Positions 51,823 to 61,728 of a stretch of 64,000 bases of DNA are shown here, one piece after another. Numbering within the stretch: position 1 is the first letter of the stretch; every line of letters begins with the position of its first letter. The position numbers and the translations under genes are program-made. The notes below the pieces were generated by a model. The model ran no database searches. It saw only the letters and a list, made by a program, of their open reading frames with translations, and had not been told where the DNA came from. Source of the stretch: Streptomyces dysideae (GTDB lineage: Bacteria > Actinomycetota > Actinomycetes > Streptomycetales > Streptomycetaceae); contig NZ_KQ949076.1 of NCBI RefSeq assembly GCF_001514305.1, positions 87,917 through 151,916 of the forward strand. The letters are read 5' to 3'.

Positions 51823-52413
51823 GTGCTTGACGCCCACACTTCCCTCGCCGAGGTGCGCGAGCGTCTCGAGGAGCTGACCGGGCGGCCGGGCGGGCTGGCC
51901 GAGGTGTTGGACGTGGGCGGGCTGTCGTTCCGCACCGGGATACCCGCCGATGTCGTGGCCGTCCTGCTGGCGGGCGGGACCGTGCCGGAGACGAGCCTGA
52001 GCGACCGCGTGCGACAAAGGCTGGATTTCGTACGCGAGACCCGGCGCCGCCCCGACGGCAAGCGGTACGCCCTGGACGAGCTGGCCAGGATCGCGGGGAC
52101 CAGCCGGCAGTGGCTGAGCGAGTGGCGCCGCAGCGGACTGCCCAGCCTGGAGCACGCCGACCGGATCCGCCGCCACTTCGACCTGCCCGCCGGTTTCTTC
52201 ACCGCGGACGAGACCGAGGCCCTCCACACCGCGCTGCAGCCGGTGCTCCAGGAGTACGAGGCGAAGGCGGACCCGCTGGCCCCACTGCGCACCCCCGCCT
52301 TCTACCGACTGGCCCGGCGCGCCCCCCACATGTCGCCGCGCAAGCTGCGGGCCCTCGCCGAGTGGGCCGAGATGGTCACGGAGCAGAACCCCGCGGGCGA
52401 CGACGACTTCTGA
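51823..52413 (+). CDS. XRE-family regulator of the second peptidase module
   Basis: The 196-residue protein contains a helix-turn-helix in its centre: KRYALDELARIAGTSRQWLS, then EWRRSGLPSLEHADRIRRHF (about residues 85-125), ending DLPAGFFT. An acidic C-terminus follows. The N-terminal 60 residues (VRERLEELTGRPGGLAEVLD) are not assigned. The GTG has AGGGAGA upstream. It precedes an ImmA-like peptidase gene by 197 bp; in ImmR/ImmA pairs the peptidase cleaves such a regulator. Confidence 0.75.
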   Translation: MLDAHTSLAEVRERLEELTGRPGGLAEVLDVGGLSFRTGIPADVVAVLLAGGTVPETSLSDRVRQRLDFVRETRRRPDGKRYALDELARIAGTSRQWLSEWRRSGLPSLEHADRIRRHFDLPAGFFTADETEALHTALQPVLQEYEAKADPLAPLRTPAFYRLARRAPHMSPRKLRALAEWAEMVTEQNPAGDDDF

Positions 52414-52610
52414 GTACGGCTGGGGCCGCGGCCGCCGTTCGGAACGGTGTTTTCGGCCAGCCCTGCCCTGCTTCCGCATCCCCTTCCTCCGCTACGCCCC
52501 TTTCCTCCTCGTCAGATTGTCATGTCCGCGACGATGAAGGTGGCTGAGGCGACGTCCGGCTTGGCATATTGCACAGCATCGAACACACCCGCGCAGCCAC
52601 GGGGAGAACC

Positions 52611-53117
52611 GTGCGTACGAACAGGGAGATGCGTCGTCTCGCCGATGTCCTCATCGACCCCATCCGGGTGCCGGTCCCCGCGGACCCCGAGGACCTGTTC
52701 GACGCACTCGTCGCCTCCGCCACCCGCTGGCGGGGCCGCCGGATCGTGGTCCACAAGGAGGTCTTCCCGCCGCACACCGCCAGCGGACTGTGGCTGGAGC
52801 GGGAGTCGCACGACGACGTCATCGTCGACCGGCGGGCCGCCGCCTGGCACCGGATCGTGATCTTCTGCCACGAGGTGTGGCACATGCACCAGCAGCAGGC
52901 GAACACCGCCGACGCCGGCCTCCGGGCCGCCGCCCGCACCGACTTCACCCTCGCCGACGAGCAGGAGGCCGACCGCTTCGGCATGCTGATGGGCCGTCGG
53001 CTGCGCCCCTGGCTGGAGGCCTCCGCGGACTCGGTGTTCGCGGCGGACGGCAACGGCACCCAGGACCTCGCCGGCCGCATCGGCGCCGCCCTCAACTACC
53101 GCGGGACACGCGGATGA
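52611..53117 (+). CDS. ImmA/IrrE-like metallopeptidase, copy 2
   Basis: The 168-residue protein has HExxH as FCHEVWHMHQQQ (His87, Glu88, His91), then LADEQEADRFGMLMGRRLRP with a possible third ligand. GLWLERESHDDVIVDRR before the motif parallels GLWLEFQDFDLVIVEER in copy 1, showing homology of the two. The GTG at 52611 has GGGGAG upstream; an ATG 14 codons earlier is possible. The stop overlaps the start of a membrane protein gene exactly as in copy 1. Confidence 0.78.
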   Translation: MRTNREMRRLADVLIDPIRVPVPADPEDLFDALVASATRWRGRRIVVHKEVFPPHTASGLWLERESHDDVIVDRRAAAWHRIVIFCHEVWHMHQQQANTADAGLRAAARTDFTLADEQEADRFGMLMGRRLRPWLEASADSVFAADGNGTQDLAGRIGAALNYRGTRG

Positions 53118-54277
53118 ACGGCGTGGCCAACTACATCAGTGCCGGTGTCCTCTGGCTCGGCCTGGTGGTGAAGGCCCCCGACCTGGTCCGGCACCGGCGC
53201 GACCCCCATCTGCGGGCCATCTGCGTGGTGCTCGGCCTGGCCGGCCTCTGCTTCTTCCTCGGCGCCGCGCCCACGGTCGGCGCGGTCAACCGCCTCAGCG
53301 GGATCCCGAACCTCGCGGCGCCGCTGACGTACGTGGCGATCACCGCGTACAGCGCCGCCTCCCAGGTGCTGATCGTCTGCTGGCGGGGCGGCCCCGGGGT
53401 GCGCCGCACCGCACGGCGCTGGATCCTCGCGTACACGGGCGTCGTCGCCGGCATCGCGGCGATGTTCGCGCTGGGCGACGCGCCCGTGGAACGCCGTACC
53501 GACCTGGACATCTACTACGCGACCACGCCGTACACCCGCGAGATGATCCTGCTCTATCTGACCGGGCATCTCACCGCCGTCAGCGTCACCACGGTGTCCG
53601 CCCTGCGCTGGGCCCGCGAGGTGCACGGCTGGCTGCGTGCCGGGCTGACGACCCTGGGCCTGGGCACGCTGTTCGGCGCCGGGTACAGCGCGTCCAAGCT
53701 CGCCGCGGTGGCCGCCCGCTGGTACGGGCACGACTGGACGCTGCTCGGCACGCACGTCGCCGCGTCGGCCGCCGGGCTCGGCGCCCTCATGACGGTCGCG
53801 GGCGTCCTGATCCCGCTGACCGGGCCGCGGCTGACGGAGTGGTGGCGGGCCTGGCGGACGTACGCCCGTCTCGAACCCCTGGAGCGCGAACTGGACGACC
53901 TCCTCGCCCGCCGGTCGCTGCGGCTGCCGCGGCCGCGCTGGTCCTCCCCCACCACCCGGCTGGTCTGGCGGCAGACCAGCATCCACAACGCGCTCAGCCA
54001 CCTGGACGCGTACCTCGACCGGGACCTCTACGACGAGACCCTCCAAGCCGCGCTGCGCACCACCGGCGATCCCGAGCGCGCCTCCGCCACCGCCTGGGCG
54101 ACGGTCATCACGGCGGCCGCCCGGGACGAGCGGCACGGTGTCCCGTACGCCGGTGAGACCGACTGGTTCCGGGACCGGGCACCCCGGCCGGACGCGCTGG
54201 TGCACATCGCCGACGTACTGGCCGGCTCCGCGCCCGTCCGTTCCGCCACGGTCCGGGCGGTGACGTCCCGGGCATGA
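53114..54277 (+). CDS. MAB_1171c-type membrane protein, copy 2
   Basis: The 387-residue paralogue has the same plan: seven or eight helices, the loop DLDIYYATTPYTREMILLYL, GIPNLAAPLTYV, then a helical soluble C-terminus starting near SIHNALSHLDAYLDRDLYDE. Start and stop overlap the neighbours. Sequence is more diverged from copy 1 than copy 3 is, judging by the loop. Confidence 0.75.
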   Translation: MNGVANYISAGVLWLGLVVKAPDLVRHRRDPHLRAICVVLGLAGLCFFLGAAPTVGAVNRLSGIPNLAAPLTYVAITAYSAASQVLIVCWRGGPGVRRTARRWILAYTGVVAGIAAMFALGDAPVERRTDLDIYYATTPYTREMILLYLTGHLTAVSVTTVSALRWAREVHGWLRAGLTTLGLGTLFGAGYSASKLAAVAARWYGHDWTLLGTHVAASAAGLGALMTVAGVLIPLTGPRLTEWWRAWRTYARLEPLERELDDLLARRSLRLPRPRWSSPTTRLVWRQTSIHNALSHLDAYLDRDLYDETLQAALRTTGDPERASATAWATVITAAARDERHGVPYAGETDWFRDRAPRPDALVHIADVLAGSAPVRSATVRAVTSRA

Positions 54278-55467
54278 GTCTCGTCGTCTATCTGGCCGCC
54301 GGTGTCCTCGCGCTGTCCGCCGTCGTGCTGTTCCGCAGGCCGCGTACGGTGCTGCGCGAGCCGTCGGCGTTACGGAACCCGCTGACCGTGTCCACCTGCG
54401 TGGCGATCACGCTCGGCGCGCTCGTCTTCGTCTGCTCGGCGCCGATGACCCTGGCCGCGGTCAACGACCTCACCGGCATCCCGAACTTCGGGGCCCCGCT
54501 GACGTACGGGATGCTCTCGGCGTACAGCTGCTCGCTGCTGATCCTGCTGATCAACTGGCGGGGCGGGCCGCCGGAGCGGGTGCGGCGGCTGGTGCTGCGC
54601 AGTATCGCCGTGTACGGCCCGCTGATCGTGGCCGTGGTCGTGCTGTTCGCGCTCGCGGACGCGGACACCGAGCGGCTGACCGACCTCGACACGTACTACG
54701 CCGACACGCCCTACATGCGCGAGATGATCGTGCTCTATCTGCTCGGGCACAGCGCCGTCATGGTGGCGATGGCGGTGGTGTGCGTGCGGTGGGGGCGCGA
54801 GGTGACCGGGCTGCTCAGGACCGGGCTGCGGCTGATCTTCATCGGCGCGGTGCTGGACGTGGCGGGGTTCCAGCTCACCAAGTACACGGCGGTCGTGGCC
54901 CGTTGGACCGGCCACGACCTCGACTTCCTGTCCACCAGCATCGCCCCGCCGATGGCGTCGCTCGCCGCCCTGATCTGTTCCGCCGGCTTCCTGCTGCCGA
55001 GGCTGCTGCCGGCGGCGGTGGCGCACTGGCGCGGCCTTGGCGACTACCGCAGGCTCGGGCCGCTGTGGTCCCGGGTGGGGTTCGTGTCCACCGCGCCGAA
55101 GCCGCCCGCGTCCTGGTGGCAGCTTCCGCAGGCGCGGCTGCACTGGCGTGAAGTGTCCATCCACGACGCCCTGTTGGCGCTGGCGCCGTACTTCGACGAC
55201 CGGATCCGCGAGCGGGCTTACGCCGCCGCGGTGGGTGCGGGCCGTACGCCGCACGAGGCCCGGGTCGCCGCGGAGGCGGCCATGCTCGACGCGGCGGCGT
55301 GCCGGGCCGCCGCCCGGGAGGAGCCGCTGGACCGCCCGAGCGCCTACCGTCTGCACGCCACGGAGGTCTCCGGCACGGGCGGCCTGGTGGAGCTGGCGCA
55401 GGCCTTGGCCCGGACTCCTGCCGCGGACACGGTGCGTGAAGGTACGGTGAGAGCCTTTCCTGGCTAG
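54274..55467 (+). CDS. MAB_1171c-type membrane protein, copy 3
   Basis: The 397-residue protein has the shared loop DLDTYYADTPYMREMIVLYL, GIPNFGAPLTYGML, DLDFLSTSIAPPMASLAAL and the soluble end SIHDALLALAPYFDDRIRER. Two different paralogues encoded side by side suggest a heteromeric complex. It is directly coupled to copy 2 and followed after 70 bp by the FAD oxidoreductase gene. Confidence 0.75.
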   Translation: MSLVVYLAAGVLALSAVVLFRRPRTVLREPSALRNPLTVSTCVAITLGALVFVCSAPMTLAAVNDLTGIPNFGAPLTYGMLSAYSCSLLILLINWRGGPPERVRRLVLRSIAVYGPLIVAVVVLFALADADTERLTDLDTYYADTPYMREMIVLYLLGHSAVMVAMAVVCVRWGREVTGLLRTGLRLIFIGAVLDVAGFQLTKYTAVVARWTGHDLDFLSTSIAPPMASLAALICSAGFLLPRLLPAAVAHWRGLGDYRRLGPLWSRVGFVSTAPKPPASWWQLPQARLHWREVSIHDALLALAPYFDDRIRERAYAAAVGAGRTPHEARVAAEAAMLDAAACRAAAREEPLDRPSAYRLHATEVSGTGGLVELAQALARTPAADTVREGTVRAFPG

Positions 55468-55537
55468 GGACTTTGTGCCCAGGTCGCCTAATGGCTGGTG
55501 GTCTTGAGTGTCTTCATGGCTGAGTGCGAGGAGCCCC

Positions 55538-56935
55538 ATGTCGCGTAGAGCTGTCGTCATCGGTGCCGGCCTGGCCGGCATGCTGGCCGCCGCGGCGTTG
55601 TCCACCGTCGCGGACGAAGTGATCGTCCTGGACCGTGACGAGCTGCCCGACGGACCGGAGCACCGCAAGGGTCTCCCGCAGGGGCGCCACGCCCACCTCC
55701 TGATGGCCGGCGGACTGGCCGCCATGGAGGACCTCGTGCCGGGCGTGAGCATGCGCAAGCATCTGCTCGCCGCCGGCGCCCACGAGATATCGCTCAGCTC
55801 GGGCATGGTGGCCCTCACTCCGGAGGGCTGGCTCCGGCGCTGGCGCCACGAGGGCCCGCAGATGCTGACGTGCAGCCGGGCGCTGCTGGACTGGGCGGTA
55901 CGGGTCGCGGTGCTGGCCAACACCGGGGCCAAGATCCGCAAGGCCCAGGTGCTGGAACTGACCGGGAGCGCGCACCGGGTCGAGGGCGTACGGATCTCGA
56001 CGGCGGCCGGGGAGACCGACCTCGAGGCCGACTTCGTGATCGACGCGAGCGGACGTGGCTCACGGGTCGTCACCTGGCTTGCCGCACTGGGGATTTCGGA
56101 CGTCCGCGAGAAGACGGTCGACGCGGGCCTGGTCAACGCCACCCGCATCTACCGCACCCCCGAGGGTGCGGAGAGCTTCCCGCTGACCATGATGCAGGCC
56201 GACCCCTACCAGTCCCGGCCCGGCCGCAGCGGTATGGTCCTGCCCATCGAGGGCAACCGCTGGATGGTCAGCCTCGCCGGCACGCGGGGCGGCCAACCGC
56301 CGTCCGACACCGAGGGCTTCCTCCAGTACATCCGGGACCTGCCCCACCCGATCCTCGGCCGGCTGATCTCCGGCGCCGAACCGCTCACCGACGTCCACGT
56401 CAGCCGCAGCACCAGCAACCATCGCCGGTACCTGGAGAAGACCCGCCAGTGGCCCGAGCGCTTCGTGGTCCTCGGCGACGCGCTGGCCATCTTCAACCCG
56501 GCGTACGGGCAGGGCATGACGGTGGCGGCGATGGGCGCGCGGAACCTGGGCCGCGAACTCGAACGCCACGGCCTCACCACCCCCGGCCTCGCCCGGCGCG
56601 TGCAGCGAGGGACGGCCCGGTCGGTCGACGCGGCCTGGACCCTGGCCGTCAGCCAGGACATCTGGTTCCCGGAGACCCGGGGCGGGTCCCCCAACATCGC
56701 GGACCGCCTGCTCACGTCGTACACCCGCCGCATGATCAGAACGGCGACCAGCTCCTACAGCGCGGCGTCCGCGATCTGGGACGTGACCAGCATGACGACG
56801 GGCCCGACGCGACTGCTGCGCCCGTCGACGGTCCTGGCTACCCTCAGCGGCCCGCCCCTCCCGGCGGCCGCCGGCCCGCCCCTGACGCCCGAGGAGCGGG
56901 AGATCGTACGGAAGCTGGACCGGACGGCGGGGTGA
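55538..56935 (+). CDS. FAD-dependent oxidoreductase (monooxygenase-like)
   Basis: The 465-residue protein opens with the FAD dinucleotide fold RRAVVIGAGLAGMLAAAALS and EVIVLDRDELP, has DFVIDASGRGSRVVTWLAAL and the second FAD motif FVVLGDALAIFNPAYGQGMT, as in squalene-epoxidase/PHBH-like proteins. HRKGLPQGRHAHLLMAGG is typical of a Streptomyces group sometimes annotated as NAD-binding hydroxylases. No substrate can be assigned. It may be the enzyme whose product is handled by the upstream membrane proteins. A strong terminator follows. Confidence 0.82.
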   Translation: MSRRAVVIGAGLAGMLAAAALSTVADEVIVLDRDELPDGPEHRKGLPQGRHAHLLMAGGLAAMEDLVPGVSMRKHLLAAGAHEISLSSGMVALTPEGWLRRWRHEGPQMLTCSRALLDWAVRVAVLANTGAKIRKAQVLELTGSAHRVEGVRISTAAGETDLEADFVIDASGRGSRVVTWLAALGISDVREKTVDAGLVNATRIYRTPEGAESFPLTMMQADPYQSRPGRSGMVLPIEGNRWMVSLAGTRGGQPPSDTEGFLQYIRDLPHPILGRLISGAEPLTDVHVSRSTSNHRRYLEKTRQWPERFVVLGDALAIFNPAYGQGMTVAAMGARNLGRELERHGLTTPGLARRVQRGTARSVDAAWTLAVSQDIWFPETRGGSPNIADRLLTSYTRRMIRTATSSYSAASAIWDVTSMTTGPTRLLRPSTVLATLSGPPLPAAAGPPLTPEEREIVRKLDRTAG

Positions 56936-56943
56936 GACGGGCG

Positions 56944-56973
56944 GGGGGAGCGGACGGCTGGGTCCGCTCCCCC
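56944..56973 (+). terminator. Strong terminator after the oxidoreductase gene
   Basis: GGGGGAGCGGAC pairs with GTCCGCTCCCCC across a 6-nt loop and is followed by a T-rich TTGTTCTTG tract. Confidence 0.88.
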
Positions 56974-57035
56974 TTGTTCTTGTTGTTCTTGTTGTTCTTG
57001 CTGCGCCTGCGTCAGCTGTTCTTGTTGCGCCTGCG
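56974..57035. repeat. Short tandem repeats TTGTTCTTG and GCGCCTGCGTCAGC
   Basis: TTGTTCTTG-type units repeat directly after the terminator, then CTGCGCCTGCGTCAGC occurs twice about 25 bp apart, the last overlapping the stop of the lactonase gene. Low-complexity, no coding evidence. Confidence 0.6.
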
Positions 57036-57884
57036 TCAGCCGGCGAAGGCCGGCTGGGCCAGGCCCTTGCCCGCGCCCGGTACGACCAGTACCGAGCCGG
57101 CCAGTGGGTGCGGGGCCGTCAGGCCCGTGCGGGCTGTCGTGATGTACAGGTCGGTCAGGTCGGCGCCGCCGAAGGTGCACGCGGTGGGGCGGGGCACGGG
57201 GAGTTCGACGACCCTGTCCAGCACACCGTCGGGGGTGTAGCGGCGTACCGCGCCGCCGTCCCACAGCGCCACCCACACACAGCCGTCGGCGTCGACGGTG
57301 AGGCCGTCCGGGAAGCCGGCGCCCTCCTCGATCGCGGCGAAGGTGCGTCGGCCGTCGACGCTGCCGTCCGCGTAGTCGAAGACGTCGATACGGCGGGTGG
57401 GTGAGTCGATGTAGTACATCAGCCGGCCGTCCGGGCTCCACCCCGTGCCGTTGCTGACGGCCACGTCGTCGAGCACACCCGCGACCGCGCCGTCCCCACC
57501 GATGCGGAACAGGGTCCCGCCGCCGGGTGCCTCGTCGTAGCGCATGGTGCCGGCCCACAGGACCCCGTCGGGCGCGACGGCGGCGTCGTTGGCCCGCCGG
57601 CCCGGGACGACCTCGCGGTGCAGCCAGCGGAAGCCGCCGTCGGGTTCGACCAGGCCGACCCCGTCGCGCAGGTTGAGGACGAGCCCCCCGCCGGCCCGCG
57701 GCTTGGCTGCGCCGACGTGCTGCTCGGTGGCGCGGACGGTGCGGCGCCCGGAGACGGGGTCGTACGTGTGGACCCGCGACCCGAGAATGTCGACCCAGAT
57801 CAGGTGCTGAGCGGCGGAGTCCCAGGTGGGCCCTTCACCGAGGGCGGCCTCGGCCTGAACCGCGACGTCGTAGGTGTTCGTCAT
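57036..57884 (-). CDS. SMP-30/gluconolactonase-family sugar lactonase
   Basis: The 282-residue beta-propeller protein opens ALGEGPTWDSAAQHLIWVDI with the metal-binding Glu. RRANDAAVAPDG, VSNGTGWSPDG and FPDGLTVDADG supply the Asn and Asp ligands, and GTMRYDEAPGGGTLFRI is also typical. Such enzymes open aldonolactones such as L-arabinono- or D-glucono-lactone. Together with the sugar dehydrogenase and dehydratase at 15-17 kb this completes the first steps of an oxidative aldose pathway. It is 2 bp after the IclR gene and in its operon. Confidence 0.85.
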   Translation of the reverse strand: MTNTYDVAVQAEAALGEGPTWDSAAQHLIWVDILGSRVHTYDPVSGRRTVRATEQHVGAAKPRAGGGLVLNLRDGVGLVEPDGGFRWLHREVVPGRRANDAAVAPDGVLWAGTMRYDEAPGGGTLFRIGGDGAVAGVLDDVAVSNGTGWSPDGRLMYYIDSPTRRIDVFDYADGSVDGRRTFAAIEEGAGFPDGLTVDADGCVWVALWDGGAVRRYTPDGVLDRVVELPVPRPTACTFGGADLTDLYITTARTGLTAPHPLAGSVLVVPGAGKGLAQPAFAG

Positions 57885-57886
57885 CG

Positions 57887-58660
57887 TCAGCCCACGCTCC
57901 GGTGCCCGAGCCGCTCGGACAGTTCGGCGGCACCCTTGGCGGCCAGCTGCTCCAGCTCGGTCCGCCGGTCGTCGCTCCACCGGATCATGGGGACGGAGAT
58001 CGAGAGGGCGGCGACAACCCGCCCGGTCCGGTCGTGCACGGGCGCGGCGACGCAGGAGACGTCGGGGTTGGACTCCCTGTTCTCCACGGCGATCCCGCGC
58101 TCCCGGATCTCGGCGAGGGCCTCGCGCAGGGCAAGCGGGTCGGTGATGCTGTTGGGAGTCATGGCGGCGAGCTCGCCCCCCTCGGGGAGACGTGCGGAGA
58201 GCTCGTGCTCGGGAAGGGAGGCGAGCAGCATCTTCCCCACCGACGTGCAGTGCGCGGGCAGCCGACGGCCGGCGGCGGACACCATGCGCACGGCGTGCGT
58301 GGAGTCGACCTTGGCGATGTAGATGACGCCGGTGCCCTCCAGGATGGCCACGTGCACGGTCTCGTCGCAGGTCTCGGCGACGGACCGGGCGACCTGCTGC
58401 CCCTCGGCGGCGAGGTCGAGCTGCTCGGCGTACCGGCTGCCGAGCTGGTACGGACGTACGCCGAGCCGGTAGCGTCCCGGCTGACCGGGCACCGCGACGA
58501 TGTACGACCGGGCGGCGAGCGTCGTCACCAGCTCGTGCACGGTGGTGCGCGGCAGCTGGAGCCGGCGCACTATGTCGGGGGCGGACAGCGTCCCGTCCCC
58601 GTCGAGGAAGAGCTCGAGAATGTCGAGAGCTCGGGTCACGGCTGGTACGAGGCGTCCCAC
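57887..58660 (-). CDS. IclR-family transcriptional regulator
   Basis: The 257-residue protein has the IclR winged helix (RALDILELFLDGDGTLSAPD, then IVRRLQLPRTTVHELVTTLA, residues 9-48) and a GAF-like effector domain with VHVAILEGTGVIYIAKVDST, LPAHCTSVGKMLLASL, GIAVENRESNPDVSCVAAPV and VVAALSISVP. The GTG has GGGAGGGAG upstream. Its promoter carries two GTTCGAAAT-type sites, which suggests autoregulation. The same sites occur in front of the arabinan and sugar genes, making it the best candidate for their common regulator. Confidence 0.9.
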   Translation of the reverse strand: MGRLVPAVTRALDILELFLDGDGTLSAPDIVRRLQLPRTTVHELVTTLAARSYIVAVPGQPGRYRLGVRPYQLGSRYAEQLDLAAEGQQVARSVAETCDETVHVAILEGTGVIYIAKVDSTHAVRMVSAAGRRLPAHCTSVGKMLLASLPEHELSARLPEGGELAAMTPNSITDPLALREALAEIRERGIAVENRESNPDVSCVAAPVHDRTGRVVAALSISVPMIRWSDDRRTELEQLAAKGAAELSERLGHRSVG

Positions 58661-58695
58661 GTCCGGCTCCCTCCCTTTGGTGTCTGCGAGGCTGT

Positions 58696-58762
58696 GTTCG
58701 AAATTTCAACAGCCGATCGGAATAACGAACACAGGTTACTCAAAATGCGTTTGTCCGGGCAA
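58696..58762 (-). promoter_or_regulatory. IclR gene promoter with tandem GTTCGAAAT-type operators
   Basis: On the minus strand TTGCCC (58757-58762) and TAACCT (58733-58738) are 18 bp apart. Immediately downstream lie GATCGGAATAACGAAC (58715-58730, 12/16) and GTTCGAAATTTCAACA (58696-58711, 13/16), 19 bp apart. Confidence 0.65.
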
Positions 58763-58841
58763 TGGGCGCGCGGGGGCGAGCTCGAAACGGCGGAGGGCGC
58801 GTCAGCGTGCCGAGGAGTCCGGGGCGGCGGCTTCCAGGTCG

Positions 58842-58940
58842 TCCGCACGTCGGTGGCGAGTGCGCAGAACCTGCCGATGACCAGCTTCTCCGGGCCGAGG
58901 GCATCGGGTGGAGGACCGTCGGGTCGGCAGGCAGGGGCAT
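58842..58940 (-). pseudogene. Remnant of a type-B (CatB-like) xenobiotic acetyltransferase gene
   Basis: On the minus strand an ATG at 58940 begins MPLPADPTVLHPMP, the usual start of Streptomyces CatB-like hexapeptide acetyltransferases. In another frame directly after it comes GPEKLVIGRFCALATDVR, an internal stretch of the same family that normally lies about 60 residues later. The gene has therefore lost its middle with a frameshift, and its 3' part. The surrounding 58763-59056 has no intact gene. Confidence 0.6.
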
Positions 58941-59056
58941 GCTCCGATGGTCCCAGCCGTGCGCCGGCCGGAAGGGTCAGGAATGGAGAAGCGCGTACCG
59001 CTCGATGCTTGGTTAGATCGGGGCAGGCCACCAAGCCAACGGGAGATGGAGACACG

Positions 59057-61456
<2,400 letters not shown>

Positions 61457-61583
61457 GACAAGGCCCTCGCGGCCACCGGCTCAGAGGTACCGCCCGCCGT
61501 CCGCACCCTTCGTCGACTCCGGCGGCCCTGCGGGCACAGAGCCGCCGCCTCCGCTCGCGCTCCCACAAGTACGCGCCGCCCGG

Positions 61584-61606
61584 CAAGACAAGACAAGACA
61601 CAAGAC
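61584..61606. repeat. Short CAAGA tandem repeat
   Basis: CAAGA repeats four times with one 2-bp interruption in the 272-bp space between the UvrA-like gene and the PucR gene. Confidence 0.6.
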
Positions 61607-61620
61607 GGTGCTGCTTCCTC

Positions 61621-61713
61621 ATGGAGGCCGGGTCCGCCGCACAGATCACCGAGTTCGACACACGGATATTCCGGGACTTCTGGCGGCACCTCAAGAGCCG
61701 ATACGGCTACTGA
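61621..61713 (+). CDS. Possible 30-residue peptide or gene fragment
   Basis: An ATG frame reads MEAGSAAQITEFDTRIFRDF, then WRHLKSRYGY and stops. It is richer in aromatic and charged residues than random high-GC sequence, but has no clear ribosome-binding site. It could be the end of a decayed gene. Low confidence. Confidence 0.2.
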   Translation: MEAGSAAQITEFDTRIFRDFWRHLKSRYGY

Positions 61714-61728
61714 GGAGCCGGTGACCGG

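Noticed and set aside
56941..57040. Gln/Glu-rich extension of the lactonase or of a minus-strand protein
   Set aside because: The Gln/Glu repeat arises in a frame different from the lactonase; the lactonase stops at 57036 and the repeat lies after a strong terminator.
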